This document shows, piece after piece, positions 10,431 through 22,003 of a DNA stretch of 64,000 nucleotides. The DNA comes from Ambrosia x helenae (Eukaryota > Streptophyta > Magnoliopsida > Asterales > Asteraceae): positions 73,162,593 to 73,226,592 of the forward strand of contig CM061227.1 in NCBI GenBank assembly GCA_030844895.1. The letters run 5' to 3'. The translations under genes and the position numbers were made by a program. Every line of letters starts with the position of its first letter. The stretch's first letter is position 1. The notes beneath the pieces were generated by a model. It saw only the letters and a list, made by a program, of their open reading frames with translations. It was not told the origin of the DNA and made no database searches.

Positions 10431-13006
10431 TTAGTTAGATTTGGAAACCCAAGCCTGTTTGGCTTTGGGTTTGCTCTTGAGAACAGTTACAGTTTGTTCT
10501 TGACCAGGTTGAGAAATCCATGTCTTTTTGGCAATGGATTTTTCATTAAGAACCATGGTGATATCCTTTTTAGGACCACCATCAACCTTGGTCATCAGTA
10601 GTTCTACCATGTTCTTTAGATTTTGAATCTCAGCAGTTTGTGAAACTGCTGATGATTCTGGTCTAACTACTGACAAGGAATTTTGAGAAAAAGATTTTGG
10701 TTGAGATTTTATCTTTTTCTGAGAAAAGGTGTTTTCAGGTTGTTGTTTCTTGGGTTTAAAGACTCTTTCATAATCATTTCTGATTTGATTTCCCACAACC
10801 TGTTGTTTAAATTTTTGATTGAACTGAATTCCTTTTCTGTATCTACAAAATTCAGTTTTGTGGTTGAACAGGCCACAAATTTCACATTCTTTTGCCTTTT
10901 GTTTTTGATCTAAAGGCAAATTTCTGACAGTTGTGAAAAGATTTGGCTCATCAGTAGTTTTCAGGGTCTCAACTCCTGAAGTAGATGAAACTACTGATGG
11001 CTTGTTGTCAGTTTTTGTAAATACTTCTGAAGTACTTTCTTTAAAAATGCCAGGATTTCTGTTTAGAAAGTTTTCATGGAAAGATGTGCATTCTTTCCCT
11101 TCAGAAGTTTCATTTGAAACAATTCTTCTCCCATCTTCAGTAGTTTTGGGAGAAAAATCTGTTGGTGTTTCAACATGATGGTATCCTATGCCAAACTTAA
11201 CATTTGAAGCACTTTGTTTGTTTAGCAATAGTTGATACCCCCTACAAGATTCCACCCATTTTTCACAAGTGATCCTGGTGTCAGCAAGCTCTTGTCTGAC
11301 ATCTCCCAGGTCATTTAGCATCATTTTGATTTGTGCTTGGGTTTCAATAGCAGAGTCAGTTAATTTAGAAACCTCTTTTGTTTTAGCACAAAGTTTTCTT
11401 TCTAAATCACATTTTATCTGTGTGTATTTTCTTTCTAAATCATTGGCTTTGCCTTGTAGGTGCAGGTTTGTCTCTCTTATGAGAGCAAAAGTTTCTTTGC
11501 AAGAGTTTGAGCAAAGTTTTGTCAAAGATTCTTTTGATACCTGAGACAATGCAGATTTTGAGGTACAGCCTTCAAATGCCATTAAGGCAAAGTTCTTTCT
11601 GCCATTGTCTGGTTCTCCCTAGTTGATGTCAAACACTTTGTTGTCTGCATCAGGATTGCACTCTGTGGTGTCATAAGGGAGACTGCTCCAGTCAACATAC
11701 CCTGAGGTAAAGAGACTTTGTTGAGGGGGTTGTTGAGGCTGTGGAGGAAGTTGAGCAGCTGGAAAGGGAGGGATTGATTGTTGGCTCTACATCTGTTGAG
11801 CAGGCACTTGAACATATTGTACTTGAGGCATATATTGCTGTTGAGGAGCTTGTGCCTGTACAAAATGAGCACTCCCTTGAGTTCCATTGTTCCTATTATA
11901 ATTGGGGTTATAGTTATTTCCAGATTGTGATTGGTTAAAGCTAGAGCTTCTACACTCTCTAGCAAAGTGTCCCAACTTCTGACACTTGTGACATCTCAGT
12001 TTAGATTTGTCAAAACCAATTTTTGTATTACTTGTCAATCCTGGAAATTTCCTTCCTGACCTTTTATAAAACTTGTTAGTTTTAATGCTTAGCATGGCCA
12101 GTTGGTGTAATATGTCCATTTCTTCTAAGTCATCACTGCTAAAATTTTTCAAATCATCCATGATAAAACATAGATTATCAGCAGTTTGACTTTGGTCATC
12201 ATTGTCATAACCTGGGAAAGATCTTTCTGATGAGATCCCAGTGGTTATGTCAATATTGTCATAAGATCCATAGGAACAAGTTGGTGAATCTTGTCCCAAA
12301 AGTGCTGTACTACCTGGTAGGTAGTCATCAGCAGTTTTACCAGAAGTTTGTAATTTCTTCTTTTGATCGATTTCTCTCTCAAAAGTAAGTAATCTCCCAT
12401 GGAGTTTTGTAAGAGTGAGGGAGCTAAAATCTGGTGAGGATCTTAAAACAATGGAGTAAGTTTCCCATTTGTCAGGTAGAGACCTTAAAAATCTATGTAA
12501 CATAGATACTGTTGTATAGGTCTGACCATTTAACTTTAGCTCAGAGATTAATGAGGAGAATCTTTCAAATTGTTGTGTCAAAGTTTCCCCATTAATATAA
12601 GCAAATGTTTCATATTGTTGAGCTAAAATTTCTCTGGTGTTGGCAATCACCTCTTCAGTTCCTCCAAACTGTTCTTTAAGACAGTCCCAAAGTTCTTTGG
12701 CACTTTCACAATGTAAAAGGCCAGAGTATATTTCATTTGGGAGAGCCATTGCCAACATAGAGAATGCCTTAGCATCTAGCTCAAGTTTTAGGAAATCCTC
12801 ATCTGTATAGTCTTTGGGATCCTTTGGAATCCCTTCTTTAGTTTCAAGATTTATATTTACTGGTTTGTGAGGACCATATATCACAGATCTCCAACAACCT
12901 GTGTTGGTTTGCTACAAGGTATGTGCCATTCTCTTTTGCCATATATTGTACTCATTTCTCACAAGCATGGCAGGTTTGGTGGCAAACCAGTATTATGTGG
13001 ATCCAT
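10431..13006 (-). pseudogene. copia gag (SIRE-type, long), with three in-frame amber stops
   Basis: One reading frame from about 12968 to 10431, interrupted by TAG at 12914-12912, 11789-11787 and 11621-11619. The likely original start is the ATG at 13006, one frame away, with a single-base loss near 12978. Upstream half: capsid-like helical domain (LDAKAFSMLAMALPNEIYSG, QQYETFAYINGE, FLRSLPDKWETY), then zinc knuckle CHKCQKLGHFAREC. Downstream half (from 11582): ALMAFEG, a long coiled-coil (residues about 15-100 of that part), and a second knuckle-like CEICGLFNHKTEFC. The QQM-TAG-SQQ context suggests CAG to TAG at 11787. Product would be nucleocapsid, but this copy cannot make it whole. Confidence 0.85.
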
Positions 13007-13153
13007 TTTTAAAGAGTATAGATTTGTCAGATGACTCTTTTAAGTGATGGATTTTGATAAAAAGTGAACTTTTGATCTTTTTATTGAATATCAATAAGAG
13101 CTTTGTGTCTGATTCTCAATTTGTTAGATTGATATGTGATCAGATAAACCAAT

Positions 13154-13166
13154 GCTCTGATACCAA
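13154..13166 (-). other. Primer binding site of the copia element
   Basis: Minus strand reads TTGGTATCAGAGC one base inside the 5' LTR edge at 13168, complementary to the 3' end of plant initiator methionine tRNA, the usual primer for copia reverse transcription. Confidence 0.88.
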
Positions 13167-13167
13167 T

Positions 13168-13882
13168 TGTTGGATCAGTTTGCTCTTTTTGCTAAGTAAG
13201 AACTTGCTATCTTGACACTTAAGTGTTTAGCAAGTCCTTGTAAATCAGATTATAAGCACAGCGGAATGTTATAAGTTAAAGCAACACTTTTTACACTAAG
13301 GCAGAGTTATAACTCCCCCTTGATGTTTGAAACTAATAAATGACAAAGTATTTATTATGAATCTAAGTTGTAAATGAGAATTAGATACTTAGAGAGATTC
13401 ACAATAAATACAGAAATGGAATAGAACAATGAGAGTGTTTGAAGGATTTTTCTGTTGAAAATCAATGTCTAAAATAGAAGGTTGAAGCCTCCTATTTATA
13501 GACGTTTACATGCATGTATCTTGCCTAAAAAGCAAGCACAGAAACTACAGTGACAAGTTGCACAAGTTGCAACATTGAAAGAAACAAATACAGCTAAAAG
13601 TAATATTAAACAACAAACTACTGATGCAAAAAGGCGGTGGAAAATATCTATTGCTAAGTGCTGATGAAGGACAACTACTGAAGAGTAGTTTTGTCTTCAG
13701 TACTTCTGAAGTGAACTTGTCTGGTTTGGACTTCAGAACTTCTGCAACTTCAGTACTTCTCATATCTTCTAATCAGCAGTTTCTTGTCTTCTCTTCAGTA
13801 CTTCTATACTTAGCCAAAATGACAGAAGTGAATTAGACTAAGGTTTACAAAAGTGGTTTCTCCAATCCTCTTTGTCGTAACA
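13168..13882 (-). repeat. 5' LTR of the SIRE-type copia element
   Basis: 715 bp, direct repeat of 2170-2884, followed by the target duplication GGTAA at 13883-13887. Drives element transcription toward lower coordinates. Confidence 0.93.
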
Positions 13883-13911
13883 GGTAAGCCTGTTCCTCTT
13901 TTTGGTGGCAT
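13883..13911 (-). pseudogene. First codons of the Tekay-like gypsy gag, cut off by the copia insertion
   Basis: The ATG at 13911-13909 begins MPPKRGTG and meets the copia LTR at 13882/13883. Its continuation is 2169-1096. The 5-bp GGTAA copy is included here. Confidence 0.8.
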
Positions 13912-14156
13912 TTTTGCAAGACTTCTATTATAACAATAGAAAAAAATATTTTAGCGATATAACAAAATTAGTGGTTACTTCATAAAAGATAATCAATACA
14001 CAACCAAAAAATAAGATAAATAAAGACAAGACAACCAGAATATACCATAATTAAACATACGGAAAGTTACTTGTTAGATACAAAATATTAGGTGTCAACC
14101 CTAAATAAGTCAAGTTCCACTTTCCCTAACAAAAGATCATAAAGCAAACAACCAAA

Positions 14157-14772
14157 CTAATGGAGGCCCAAGGCTTCCATCAAATACTCCACCCTATGCT
14201 GCAAGTACATCAACTGACCACTGAAATGTGTGATAGCACATTCATCCATCGCCCTCAATTCTTCAAGGCTCTTCAACTTCTCTTCAAGCTCCTTAATCTT
14301 AGCCTTCCCTACCTCTAACTCCAGCTCGTGTGTTGCCAACTGCTTATCACATTTAGAGCACCTTCCCACCCAGTGTTCCTCCTGGCGAGCCGGAGGTGGT
14401 GGTGGTGGCAATGGGATAGGACAAGCAGTAGACGAACCCGTATCAACTCGCGCCTTCTTCCTTTGACGATTATAGGTTCTCATCATAGGAGGAACAGGAA
14501 GTGAGTCAATAACAGAGGTAATCAAAGTGGGGCTAGCGACCTTTGACTCAAATCGGTGAGTCATGGTGGTCGTAGAGTCAAGGACATAGGCAAGACTAGA
14601 AGGACCAACGTAACCTGCAGAGAAAAAGGGAATGATAGCATCTGCATGCTCTAGAAGGATGTCCCTAGGTATTTCCTCAATGTTACTAACGTGAGGAAAC
14701 CCTAGTGGCTCCATATAGAATGACGCCATCGCTGGGAATGACTCGTAACATGCGAGATCATAAGTGGAGACA
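14157..14772 (-). pseudogene. gypsy leader ORF upstream of gag, C-terminal part
   Basis: An open frame of about 205 codons that is cut at 14772 by the solo LTR and continues in frame at 17369-17437. Full length would be about 226 residues. I do not recognise the family. Visible features: a basic patch TYNRQRKKARVDTG at about residue 120, a Pro run, a CSKC pair, and a C-terminal coiled coil (ELEVGKAKIKELEEKLKSLEE). It lies 246 nt upstream of the gag ATG, so it would be translated first from a genomic transcript. The frame is otherwise unbroken, which argues that it was under selection until recently. An antisense or accessory ORF role as in other plant gypsy elements is possible but not shown. 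Confidence 0.6.
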
Positions 14773-17364
14773 TGTAACACTCTGAAATTTAGCCAATTAA
14801 TTATTTAAACATATCGACTATCTAGAGTTATCTTCGAGTGGATCGGTTACCGGGTTTTGACACAACAAAATTTATTTGAAAGACTGAAAGGAACCGATGA
14901 TTTGTTTTGGATGGTACCATTAACGGGATTTAACACGTAAAAGTTACTTAAAAGAACTAGAGGGGCCAATGTTGGCAATATTTAAACTTGTTTAGTATTA
15001 CTTTGGGAGCAAGTTTTTGTTATGTGATAGTATGGGGCCCTAGGTGTAATATTGACTTAAAAAGTCATTACATATGATATACCCTAGACCATAATGCATT
15101 ACGGCCAAAAACAAAGACAAAGCAAGAAAACAACTAAAGATGCAATCTTCACCTTGAACCGCTCCTAGTATATGCCGCTGTTATTGTGTTTCTAGGATTC
15201 CGACAACGATGGTGGAAGTGTTTGATTCTTGTCCTCCTATTTGCGAGATTCGGTAATTATTCTTCCTCATGCTTCTTAGGTTTAACCGATAGTTTTATAA
15301 CCCATTGGTAGTGGCGACGTTGTAGTTTCTTGGTATTCTTTCATATCGTGTTGTTGCAACCGTGCAAGGTTGAACTTTGAAACCACTCGTAAATGCATAC
15401 CAATCACGGCAAAACCGCGCTACGACTCAAACCGAACCTGAATGGGATGAGTTACGGGACTAGATGTTGCGGCTTTCAGGCTAGTCGCTAAGTCATCTTA
15501 GTCCTTGGTTTGAGGGATGGCGGTGTTGTTTGGTTTTGATGAATGAACGGATCGATAGCAAAGAACTTATGATGATGAAGAAACGGTGTCGCGCTTGTAT
15601 TCACGGAATTGGTTGCCGAAACCGGTAATGTGTTCGAGCCTGTTTCGATTAAATGTCATGCATATGTGAGTTCATGAAGGTGGGTTAATATACATGATCG
15701 AGTATAGGTGATGAAGGCATGAAGCTGAAATGTTTTTCATATATTGAAAGAAATGCCTTGTAGGTTTGGAACTTGTTGAATAAATAAATATATTGGAGTG
15801 CATCGTAAGGTAAGCCATGGAAATGCAAGATGTTCTTGGAGTGTTAAAATCCTATTTTGTGTTATGTGCATGGTGGCCTTACAAACTAATTTGTAGGATG
15901 TATGAAATAAGAGAGGATAGTGATGACAATAGAATTGTTGTTAGTGTCGAAGGTGGCAGCTTGGATGCAAGGTTGATGGTTTGGTAATGCATGTAGGTTA
16001 TTATTATTATTTTTTTATGGGAAAGAGGTGAGAAATATTTAGTGCAAGTGTAAAGGTGGTAACCACCTCTTGATGAACTGTGAATGGTTTTTAGCTTCTT
16101 TGGGGAATAACATTGGTTGTAACTAGGATAGTGTATATTACTGGCATGCACATAGAAAATTCATAGATCATGGGTGATTTGAATTGATGGTGAATGAGTT
16201 GAAGTTTCCTATAGTGTAGACACGGTTTTGCACTAGACGGGACGCAGATGGCGGTTATCTTGCGGATTTGGAAGCTTTGTAACCAGTGAGTTCTTGTGCC
16301 CACTCTTTTAGTTATTATTTTTCTAAATATTTTTGGGCTGACGTGCATGCTAAACTAGCAAGATTATTTATCTGAAGTCACAAAATATTTTTTTATAAAG
16401 TAATAAATATATTTTGTGTACGAATGAAATCCATATTAACTCATATATATTCTTTGGGCATGGAACGTAAGTAGGCGGAATGCGCCTAATGTTTTATTTT
16501 ATTATATGGCTTGAGTTATATGTGTTATTATATATATGAATAGACGGTTGTCTTGATTAAAGTGTGGCTTAAGTTTTTATTTAATAAGCGGAATGCGCTT
16601 AATGTCTTAGCCACGTATTTGAAACCTTGCTTGTTAGATCAGGACTTGCCTTGAGTTATAGTTGTTAGGTTAAATGTGTTAATATAAATATAAACTGTGT
16701 ATGACGGTTACCTGGTATTATAAATTAAGCTATGATAGTTTTACAGCATGTCTGCTCTGATTTATAGTTATGGGTTGAGTCTTAGTTGGTGATATGCGCT
16801 TACGTAGACTTGTTATAGTTTTATGACAAATAGGCGAAATGCGCTTATTTTAGATTTAAGATAAAGTCTTATATTAAGTAGGCGGATTGCGCTTATTCTA
16901 GACTTTACATTTTTGCTTAGGGAACAAATTGGCGGTTTGCGCTTATTGTTAACTCTGGGATTGAGGTATTTTGTCAATTCTTAAATTGACAAACTACTTG
17001 TTTATATAAATTAATAAAACTTGAACTCACTCAGCGTAGCTGACTTTTGCATACACGTTAGATTGATTTCAGGTATTTGAAGAATAAAAGGGATGCCTTG
17101 GCATGCTGCAGGACTACTCAGAGGCGGTTGACATTTCAAATAAGAAGAGACTACTTTATTGCTAGAAAACTCTTTTCTAAACTTATTGTTTTTGTTTTAC
17201 AAATATGCTTTGACCCGTTGTGGGGAATTTCATGTTTGAATAATTTAAACCATTTACTTTCCGCTGCGTGTTTTCTGATAATAAAATAAGACTTCTTAAG
17301 TATTAATTATGGTTTTAGTCTTTGAATGACAACTGTTTGACCCGTCGGAGTTGATGGTCTTTCA
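14773..17364 (+). mobile_element. Solo gypsy LTR (2.6 kb) inside the leader ORF of the Tekay-like element
   Basis: Starts TGTAACAC, ends TTTCA, and is flanked by AGACA on both sides (14768-14772 and 17365-17369). Removing it with one AGACA copy joins the leader ORF exactly in frame, so the boundaries are firm. No coding content and no second LTR, hence a solo LTR from LTR-LTR recombination. It shares a GTGAGT...CCC...GGGCTGA.GTGCATGC module (16281-16350) with other LTRs here and carries five GCG/CGC hairpins (16472-16945). Related to the fragment at 34658-35521. Confidence 0.82.
16472..16945 (+). repeat. Five small hairpins in the solo LTR
   Basis: Units at 16472-16488 (TAGGCG-GAATG-CGCCTA), 16585-16601 (TAAGCG-GAATG-CGCTTA), 16831-16847, 16879-16895 and 16929-16945. 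Each has a 6-bp stem around a 5-nt loop. Units 1 and 2 differ by a compensated G-C to A-T pair; unit 3 would use a G-U pair in RNA. Confidence 0.75.
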
Positions 17365-17437
17365 AGACAACTATCTGCGAAGGAAAATCCTCCGCTTCAT
17401 TGTCTGACACTAGGTCGATAACCTCAATAGGAGACAT
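17365..17437 (-). pseudogene. gypsy leader ORF, N-terminal codons with a SUMO-interaction-like motif
   Basis: The ATG at 17437-17435 begins MSPIEVIDLVSDNEAED. A hydrophobic core VIDLV followed by Ser/Asp/Glu residues matches the usual SUMO-interacting-motif pattern. The frame meets the solo LTR at 17364/17365 and resumes at 14772. The ATG is about 190 nt downstream of the primer binding site. Confidence 0.6.
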
Positions 17438-17627
17438 CTGTGACACAACAACACGCACCAAGTTAGTATATGATTAAACCAAATATTTTCAAATTTTTGC
17501 ACATAAATGTACAAAAGTATTTTTCAAGGATTTTGGCTTCGCGAATTTCGGAATTTCTTTTTCTCAAAAATCTTTTCAAGTTGTAGTCTAGAATTTTTGA
17601 AAAACTTTTCTAGTTCGCTACAACCAT

Positions 17628-17642
17628 TGGCTCTGATACCAA
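17628..17642 (-). other. Primer binding site of the Tekay-like gypsy element
   Basis: Minus strand reads TTGGTATCAGAGCCA four bases inside the 5' LTR, complementary to initiator Met tRNA. Confidence 0.88.
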
Positions 17643-17646
17643 CTTC

Positions 17647-20600
17647 TGTCACACCCCCAAAATGCCACAGAGGAAGACTTAGCATGGTGGTGAACGGAGG
17701 TTGGTAATCAATGGTGCAATAGCAAGATAATAAGTATTTGGACAAAATTTTATTCAAACTTATAATACATAAAAGTTTAAAGTTTAGACCCAAAATGGAT
17801 TTTGTTTATTACATAGGTCCCAAAACACTTGTCCAAACACTTAGTTGCTATAACACAGTTTTCCGCCAAATTCCGAAGCCGTTTACCTTGTACCTGAAAA
17901 ACACGTCAAAACATTTGTCAACACGAGGCTGGTGAATTCACAGAGATTATTAAATAACACTTTTGCAAATCTTGCAAATGTTTATAAACCCTTTTCGCTT
18001 ATACCACGAAAAGTTTAATTTTAAACCCTTTTTGCCTTATCCACAAAAAGTAAACTTTTTAAATTCAAAATATAGATTATTGTGACAATCATGCGGATTC
18101 ATAAACTAGCTAGGAATATGATTATGTGTTTACGTTATATATGCTCATAATCAACACATGACAATTTGGTTCCCAATAGAATTTGAAGTAATTTTCTGAA
18201 CTAGACCAGAGCGACTGGTCGCGGCTAGGGTCATCAACCCGATGGATCCACCAATACTTCGCTTGCCCTCAGTACCAGGCTAATGATTATGAATGGCCCT
18301 GGGAACATTACCTTAAGGTTTCATTTTCTCATCTTTTAGTCCCGAAAGAAGGTTATCCGCCCATATACCCGTACACATTCCACAATTTCCGTTGTCATTT
18401 CCCGTAATCTATTTATTTTACAACGTGTTTTCCCCCAAAAATATTTATAAAAACTTTATAAAAAGGGGGCCGTGTACTCACCTCGTATTCGATTTCTAGT
18501 TATTTTCCCAAAAGCTTGATTCTTGGCCGACTCAATTTTATTTATTTTCCCTAAGTTGTTCACCCAACTTAGACTTTTCACACAACATTTTCTAAAGAAA
18601 ATGTAATCCTTTGAAAATATTTATTTTCAAAACACTTGCTCTAAATTACGACTTCGTTGGTGATCATGACTTTCTTTTGGTCCGCTATTTTTATATTAAA
18701 ACATATAGCACTTTATTTTATGATCTCACACATATATTTACTTAGAATATATTTATAGTATCATGCACAAGTTAATCCGGCATTTATAACATGCAAGACA
18801 TCTAGTTACAAAATTTGTCGATTTTAGGCGATACTTCGGCAGTTTCTCGAAATTCCAATTCGTGTGACTAGTAAAAACATGTAGTATCTTAAATATACCT
18901 TTATTTACAAGTTTTTATCTTAAAAGTACACTTTTAGAACCTGTTTAAAATCAGATTCAAAATATATACAAATTAAGCTGTTTTTCGCCTTTTTACCACC
19001 TAGTTTTGTACCGGACTTCGCCAAAACTTAATTTTTGAACCAATATTCAAACTTTTTGGTCAAAACTTATTATTTTATAAGTTTTTAAGTGGTTTTTATC
19101 TCAAATAATCAGGTCTTAATATCCCTTTCCAAATCATCATTTTAAGGCTCAATTTAACCATTTTTGGGCCTCTAATTAACACATAACCCAATAATTTATA
19201 ACCTTATTATTTTTCCTTCCAACTTGGGTCATTTTGGGTTAAATAATACCCTTAATTTACTGATTTAAATCAGACTTGAATGTCTTTCAAAAATCATTAA
19301 ATAAAGTCCATATTTTAAGTGTTTTTAAGTCTAAAACTTATAATTTTTCTTATGGAGTAAAATCAAGTCAATTTTCATCACATGAGTGACTTTTTATACA
19401 AGTTTATAACTCAAATTTTCTGACTTAAATCAGACTTCAAAAACTTTATTAAAACCTCTTAATTTCCCTTTATTTCATAATCAATTTCCAACAATTTAAC
19501 TTATAACTTAATTTTTATCATCAAGGATCATTAGTGGGTTTTCTAATCACCACATTATACCCAAATTTTCTGTTTTAAAACCAAAAATTAAAGATTAAGT
19601 TTCATTTATAAAAACCCATTTTTTTGATCATTCATATTATGTCTAGTATCCATTTAAACAAGATTAATCAAGAAAATCCCAACTTTTACACACACATATA
19701 TATATACACGGCATACATATACATGTACATAATTAGTTTTTGTTTTCTATTTTTAAGCTTATACATTATCATTTCAACATCTAGAAATCATGTTTTATAG
19801 CTTGAATCTTGTTAATCATGTGTTTGATCATACATGCAATGATAGATTTGGAGTCAAAATTTAACATAACATATATGTACATACATACATATGTACGGTT
19901 ACCCACATACACACATATATGTATGTACAAACTCACGCATATACACACCAACACATCTCATCTCTCTTTATTTTTAATGAAAACCATATGTTTGTAAATT
20001 TAGTTGTGTGAATCATCCAAGTTTAGGGTTGAAAAGATTAAAATGATATGAAACAAGTTAGGGTTTTTACCTGTTTAAGAAGAATGTGAAAGGTAGCTTT
20101 GAAACCCTTAGAAATCTTGTTTAAATCTCCATTTCTTCAAGCTTTTCTTGGATGTTTTGATCAAAATATGGCTGAATTCTTGAAGGTTTTAGCTGAAAAA
20201 AATATTATAGAGAGAGAGAGAGAGAGTGAAGTTGGCGGATGAGAGAGAGAGGAGTGGAAGAGTTTGTGTGTTGTTGTGGAGAAGATGGAGAGTCTAGAAC
20301 TTTATAATCATCATTACATTGCATGAATCACCATGCTAACCTATTGTGGCAGCCACAATCACACGACACACACACATACTAGGGTAGATTACTTGTCACA
20401 ATAATAATAATCCATCACATTTTTAGTATTAGGTGTAGGTTTAGCGGGTATATTACTAGTTAACGCGGTACCGGCCTCTAACTGTTTTAAATACCCGACA
20501 CACCCAAAAAATAATATTTTTGACTCAAGACATAATATTATACAAGCCAAGTTAATATTAGGTGCTATCTACTGTAAAAATGGCGAATTTTTATAATATT

Positions 20601-20948
20601 GGCGCGCAGATTGCGCGGTATCGCGCATTGCGACTAAAATCACCATTTTTATACTCTAGATTTATTTCTCCATATTTTTCAACTAAATATGATTAGAAAT
20701 ATTATTTTAAACTTAAATTTTAAATTTCGGACTTTAATTATTACCGGGTCATCACCAACGATCGTATTTCGCGCGCAAAATCGCTACGCGACAAGATTTT
20801 TAAATGTGACACTTTTAGTCACACTTTCACATATTAAATAAGCTTTTGGACTAAAAATTCACTTTATTAACTTCAAATATTATTTTTAAACATACACCTA
20901 ACTTTACATAAGCACGGTTAATTATTTGCTAAAACGCCGGGTGTCACA
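17647..20948 (-). repeat. 5' LTR of the Tekay-like gypsy element (3.3 kb)
   Basis: On the minus strand it runs from TGTGACACCCGGCG to GGGGGTGTGACA, followed by the PBS. Contains microsatellite-like ACATATATGTACATACA tracts (about 19690-19935), GA runs (20211-20253), the shared GTGAGT/C-run/GGGG module at 18421-18486, and two covarying hairpins (17991-18013 and 18028-18050). No protein-coding ORF. Its outer edge at 20948/20949 abuts Tat-type gypsy sequence, so this element appears to have inserted into the Tat copy; the matching 3' junction is outside the window. Confidence 0.85.
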
Positions 20949-21159
20949 GTTCCTTTGTAATTTTTTCCTTTCTTGTAAATGTTAAGGTCTTTCACTTAGT
21001 TTTTTGTAATGATTTACATAGTCCGGCGATGGGTATTTATAATGCCCGCGCCTTGAAGATTAAAAAGCTAAGTAGTGAACATAGTAAATAGATAGAAAAT
21101 ATATCATTGAAAGTCAAAAGAGAGGCATGTGTTGCCTTTATATGATACAAAGAGAAGCT

Positions 21160-22003
21160 TTACATAAAACAGGTTCGAAGTTGCGCCGCGTTCCAAGAGC
21201 GCGGGAGAGGGGTTCCATCTAGCTTTTCAAGCTCATAGGAGCCTTTTCCCAAGGTTTCTTGAATCTTGTATGGTCTTTCCCAATTGGGATCCATTTTCCC
21301 ATGCTTTTCAGCATTGGAGGCCTGATTATTGCGGAAGACATAATCGCCAATTTTGAATTGGCACAACTTGACCCTTTAGTTATAGTAGTCCTCTAACTGA
21401 TTCTTGTACTTACCTTCTCTGATTTCGGCTAGTTCGCGACGTTATTCTAATAAGTCAAGATTTAAGCGGAGCTCATTGTCATTTGTTCCTTTGTCCGCCA
21501 TGAGTACCCGTGCGTAGGGTCACCCAATTTCGCCAGGTATGATGGCCACGGAACCGTAGGTGAGGCTAAACGGAGTTTCACCATTGCTCGTCTTTGTGAG
21601 TGTGCAATTGGCCTACGGAACCACATCTACCCATCCTTTCTTCTTGGTTCCGAGCCAGGCTTTGATGCCTTCGACTCTGCTTCTATATGCTCTTTCAACG
21701 TGTCCATTTCCTTGAGGGTGCGCGACAGATGTGAAGATCTGTTGGACTCCCATTTGCGCCAGCCATTCTTGGACATGATGGTCAGTGAATTGGATGTCGT
21801 TGTCGTTCACAAGTTGGTACGGCAATCCGAATCTGCAGATGATAAATTCCCAAATGAATTTTTTGACGTGCGCCCCATCAATCTTTGCTAGGTTTTCGCC
21901 TCAATCCTTTGGTGAAGTAGTTGATGGCGACGGTTAGGAACTTGACATTTCCTGGCGCTGTAGGGAATGGCCCAACAAGATCAATTGCCTATTTCTGGAA
22001 TGG
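21160..22003 (-). pseudogene. Tat integrase core and C-terminal domain, frameshifted
   Basis: Pieces in different frames: integrase core (DIQFTDHHVQEWLAQMGVQQ...AHPQGNGHVERAYRS, 21825-21613) and the C-terminal domain (NWERPYKIQETLGKGSYELEKLDGTPLPRSWNAAQL in part, 21366-21160). The second catalytic Asp of the family D-x-G-x-Q/F segment appears as DNDIQF, which retains an Asp. Continues from the zinc domain at 22004-22858. 20949-21159 is the non-coding 3' side. Confidence 0.8.

Larger units (their letters stand above)
2170..13882 (-). mobile_element. Complete SIRE/Maximus-type Ty1-copia retrotransposon (11.7 kb)
   Basis: Both ends are visible: LTRs 2170-2884 and 13168-13882, each 715 bp, TG...CA, flanked by the 5-bp duplication GGTAA (2165-2169 and 13883-13887). 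Next to the 5' LTR is a tRNA-iMet-type PBS (13166-13154); next to the 3' LTR is a purine tract ATCCAGGGGGAGAT (2898-2885). Order on the minus strand is gag, protease, integrase, RT, RNase H, then a long extra ORF, the layout of the SIRE lineage. I see only three LTR differences (positions 2774, 2820 and 2879 against their partners), so the insertion is young, yet gag, pol and the 3' ORF all carry disabling changes. Confidence 0.93.
1..20948 (-). mobile_element. Tekay/Del-like Ty3-gypsy retrotransposon, 5' part, nested and broken
   Basis: A minus-strand gypsy element that leaves the window at its left edge. Read on the minus strand it has a 5' LTR (20948-17647), an initiator-Met-type primer binding site (17642-17628), a leader ORF, gag from the ATG at 13911, and protease/reverse transcriptase running to position 1. 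The order gag-PR-RT, the very long LTR and the gag with several Cys clusters fit the Tekay/Del lineage. Two later insertions interrupt it: a solo LTR (14773-17364) and a whole copia element (2170-13882). Both have matching 5-bp target duplications, and removing either would put the host reading frame back together, which proves the order of events. The 3' LTR is outside the window. Confidence 0.88.
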
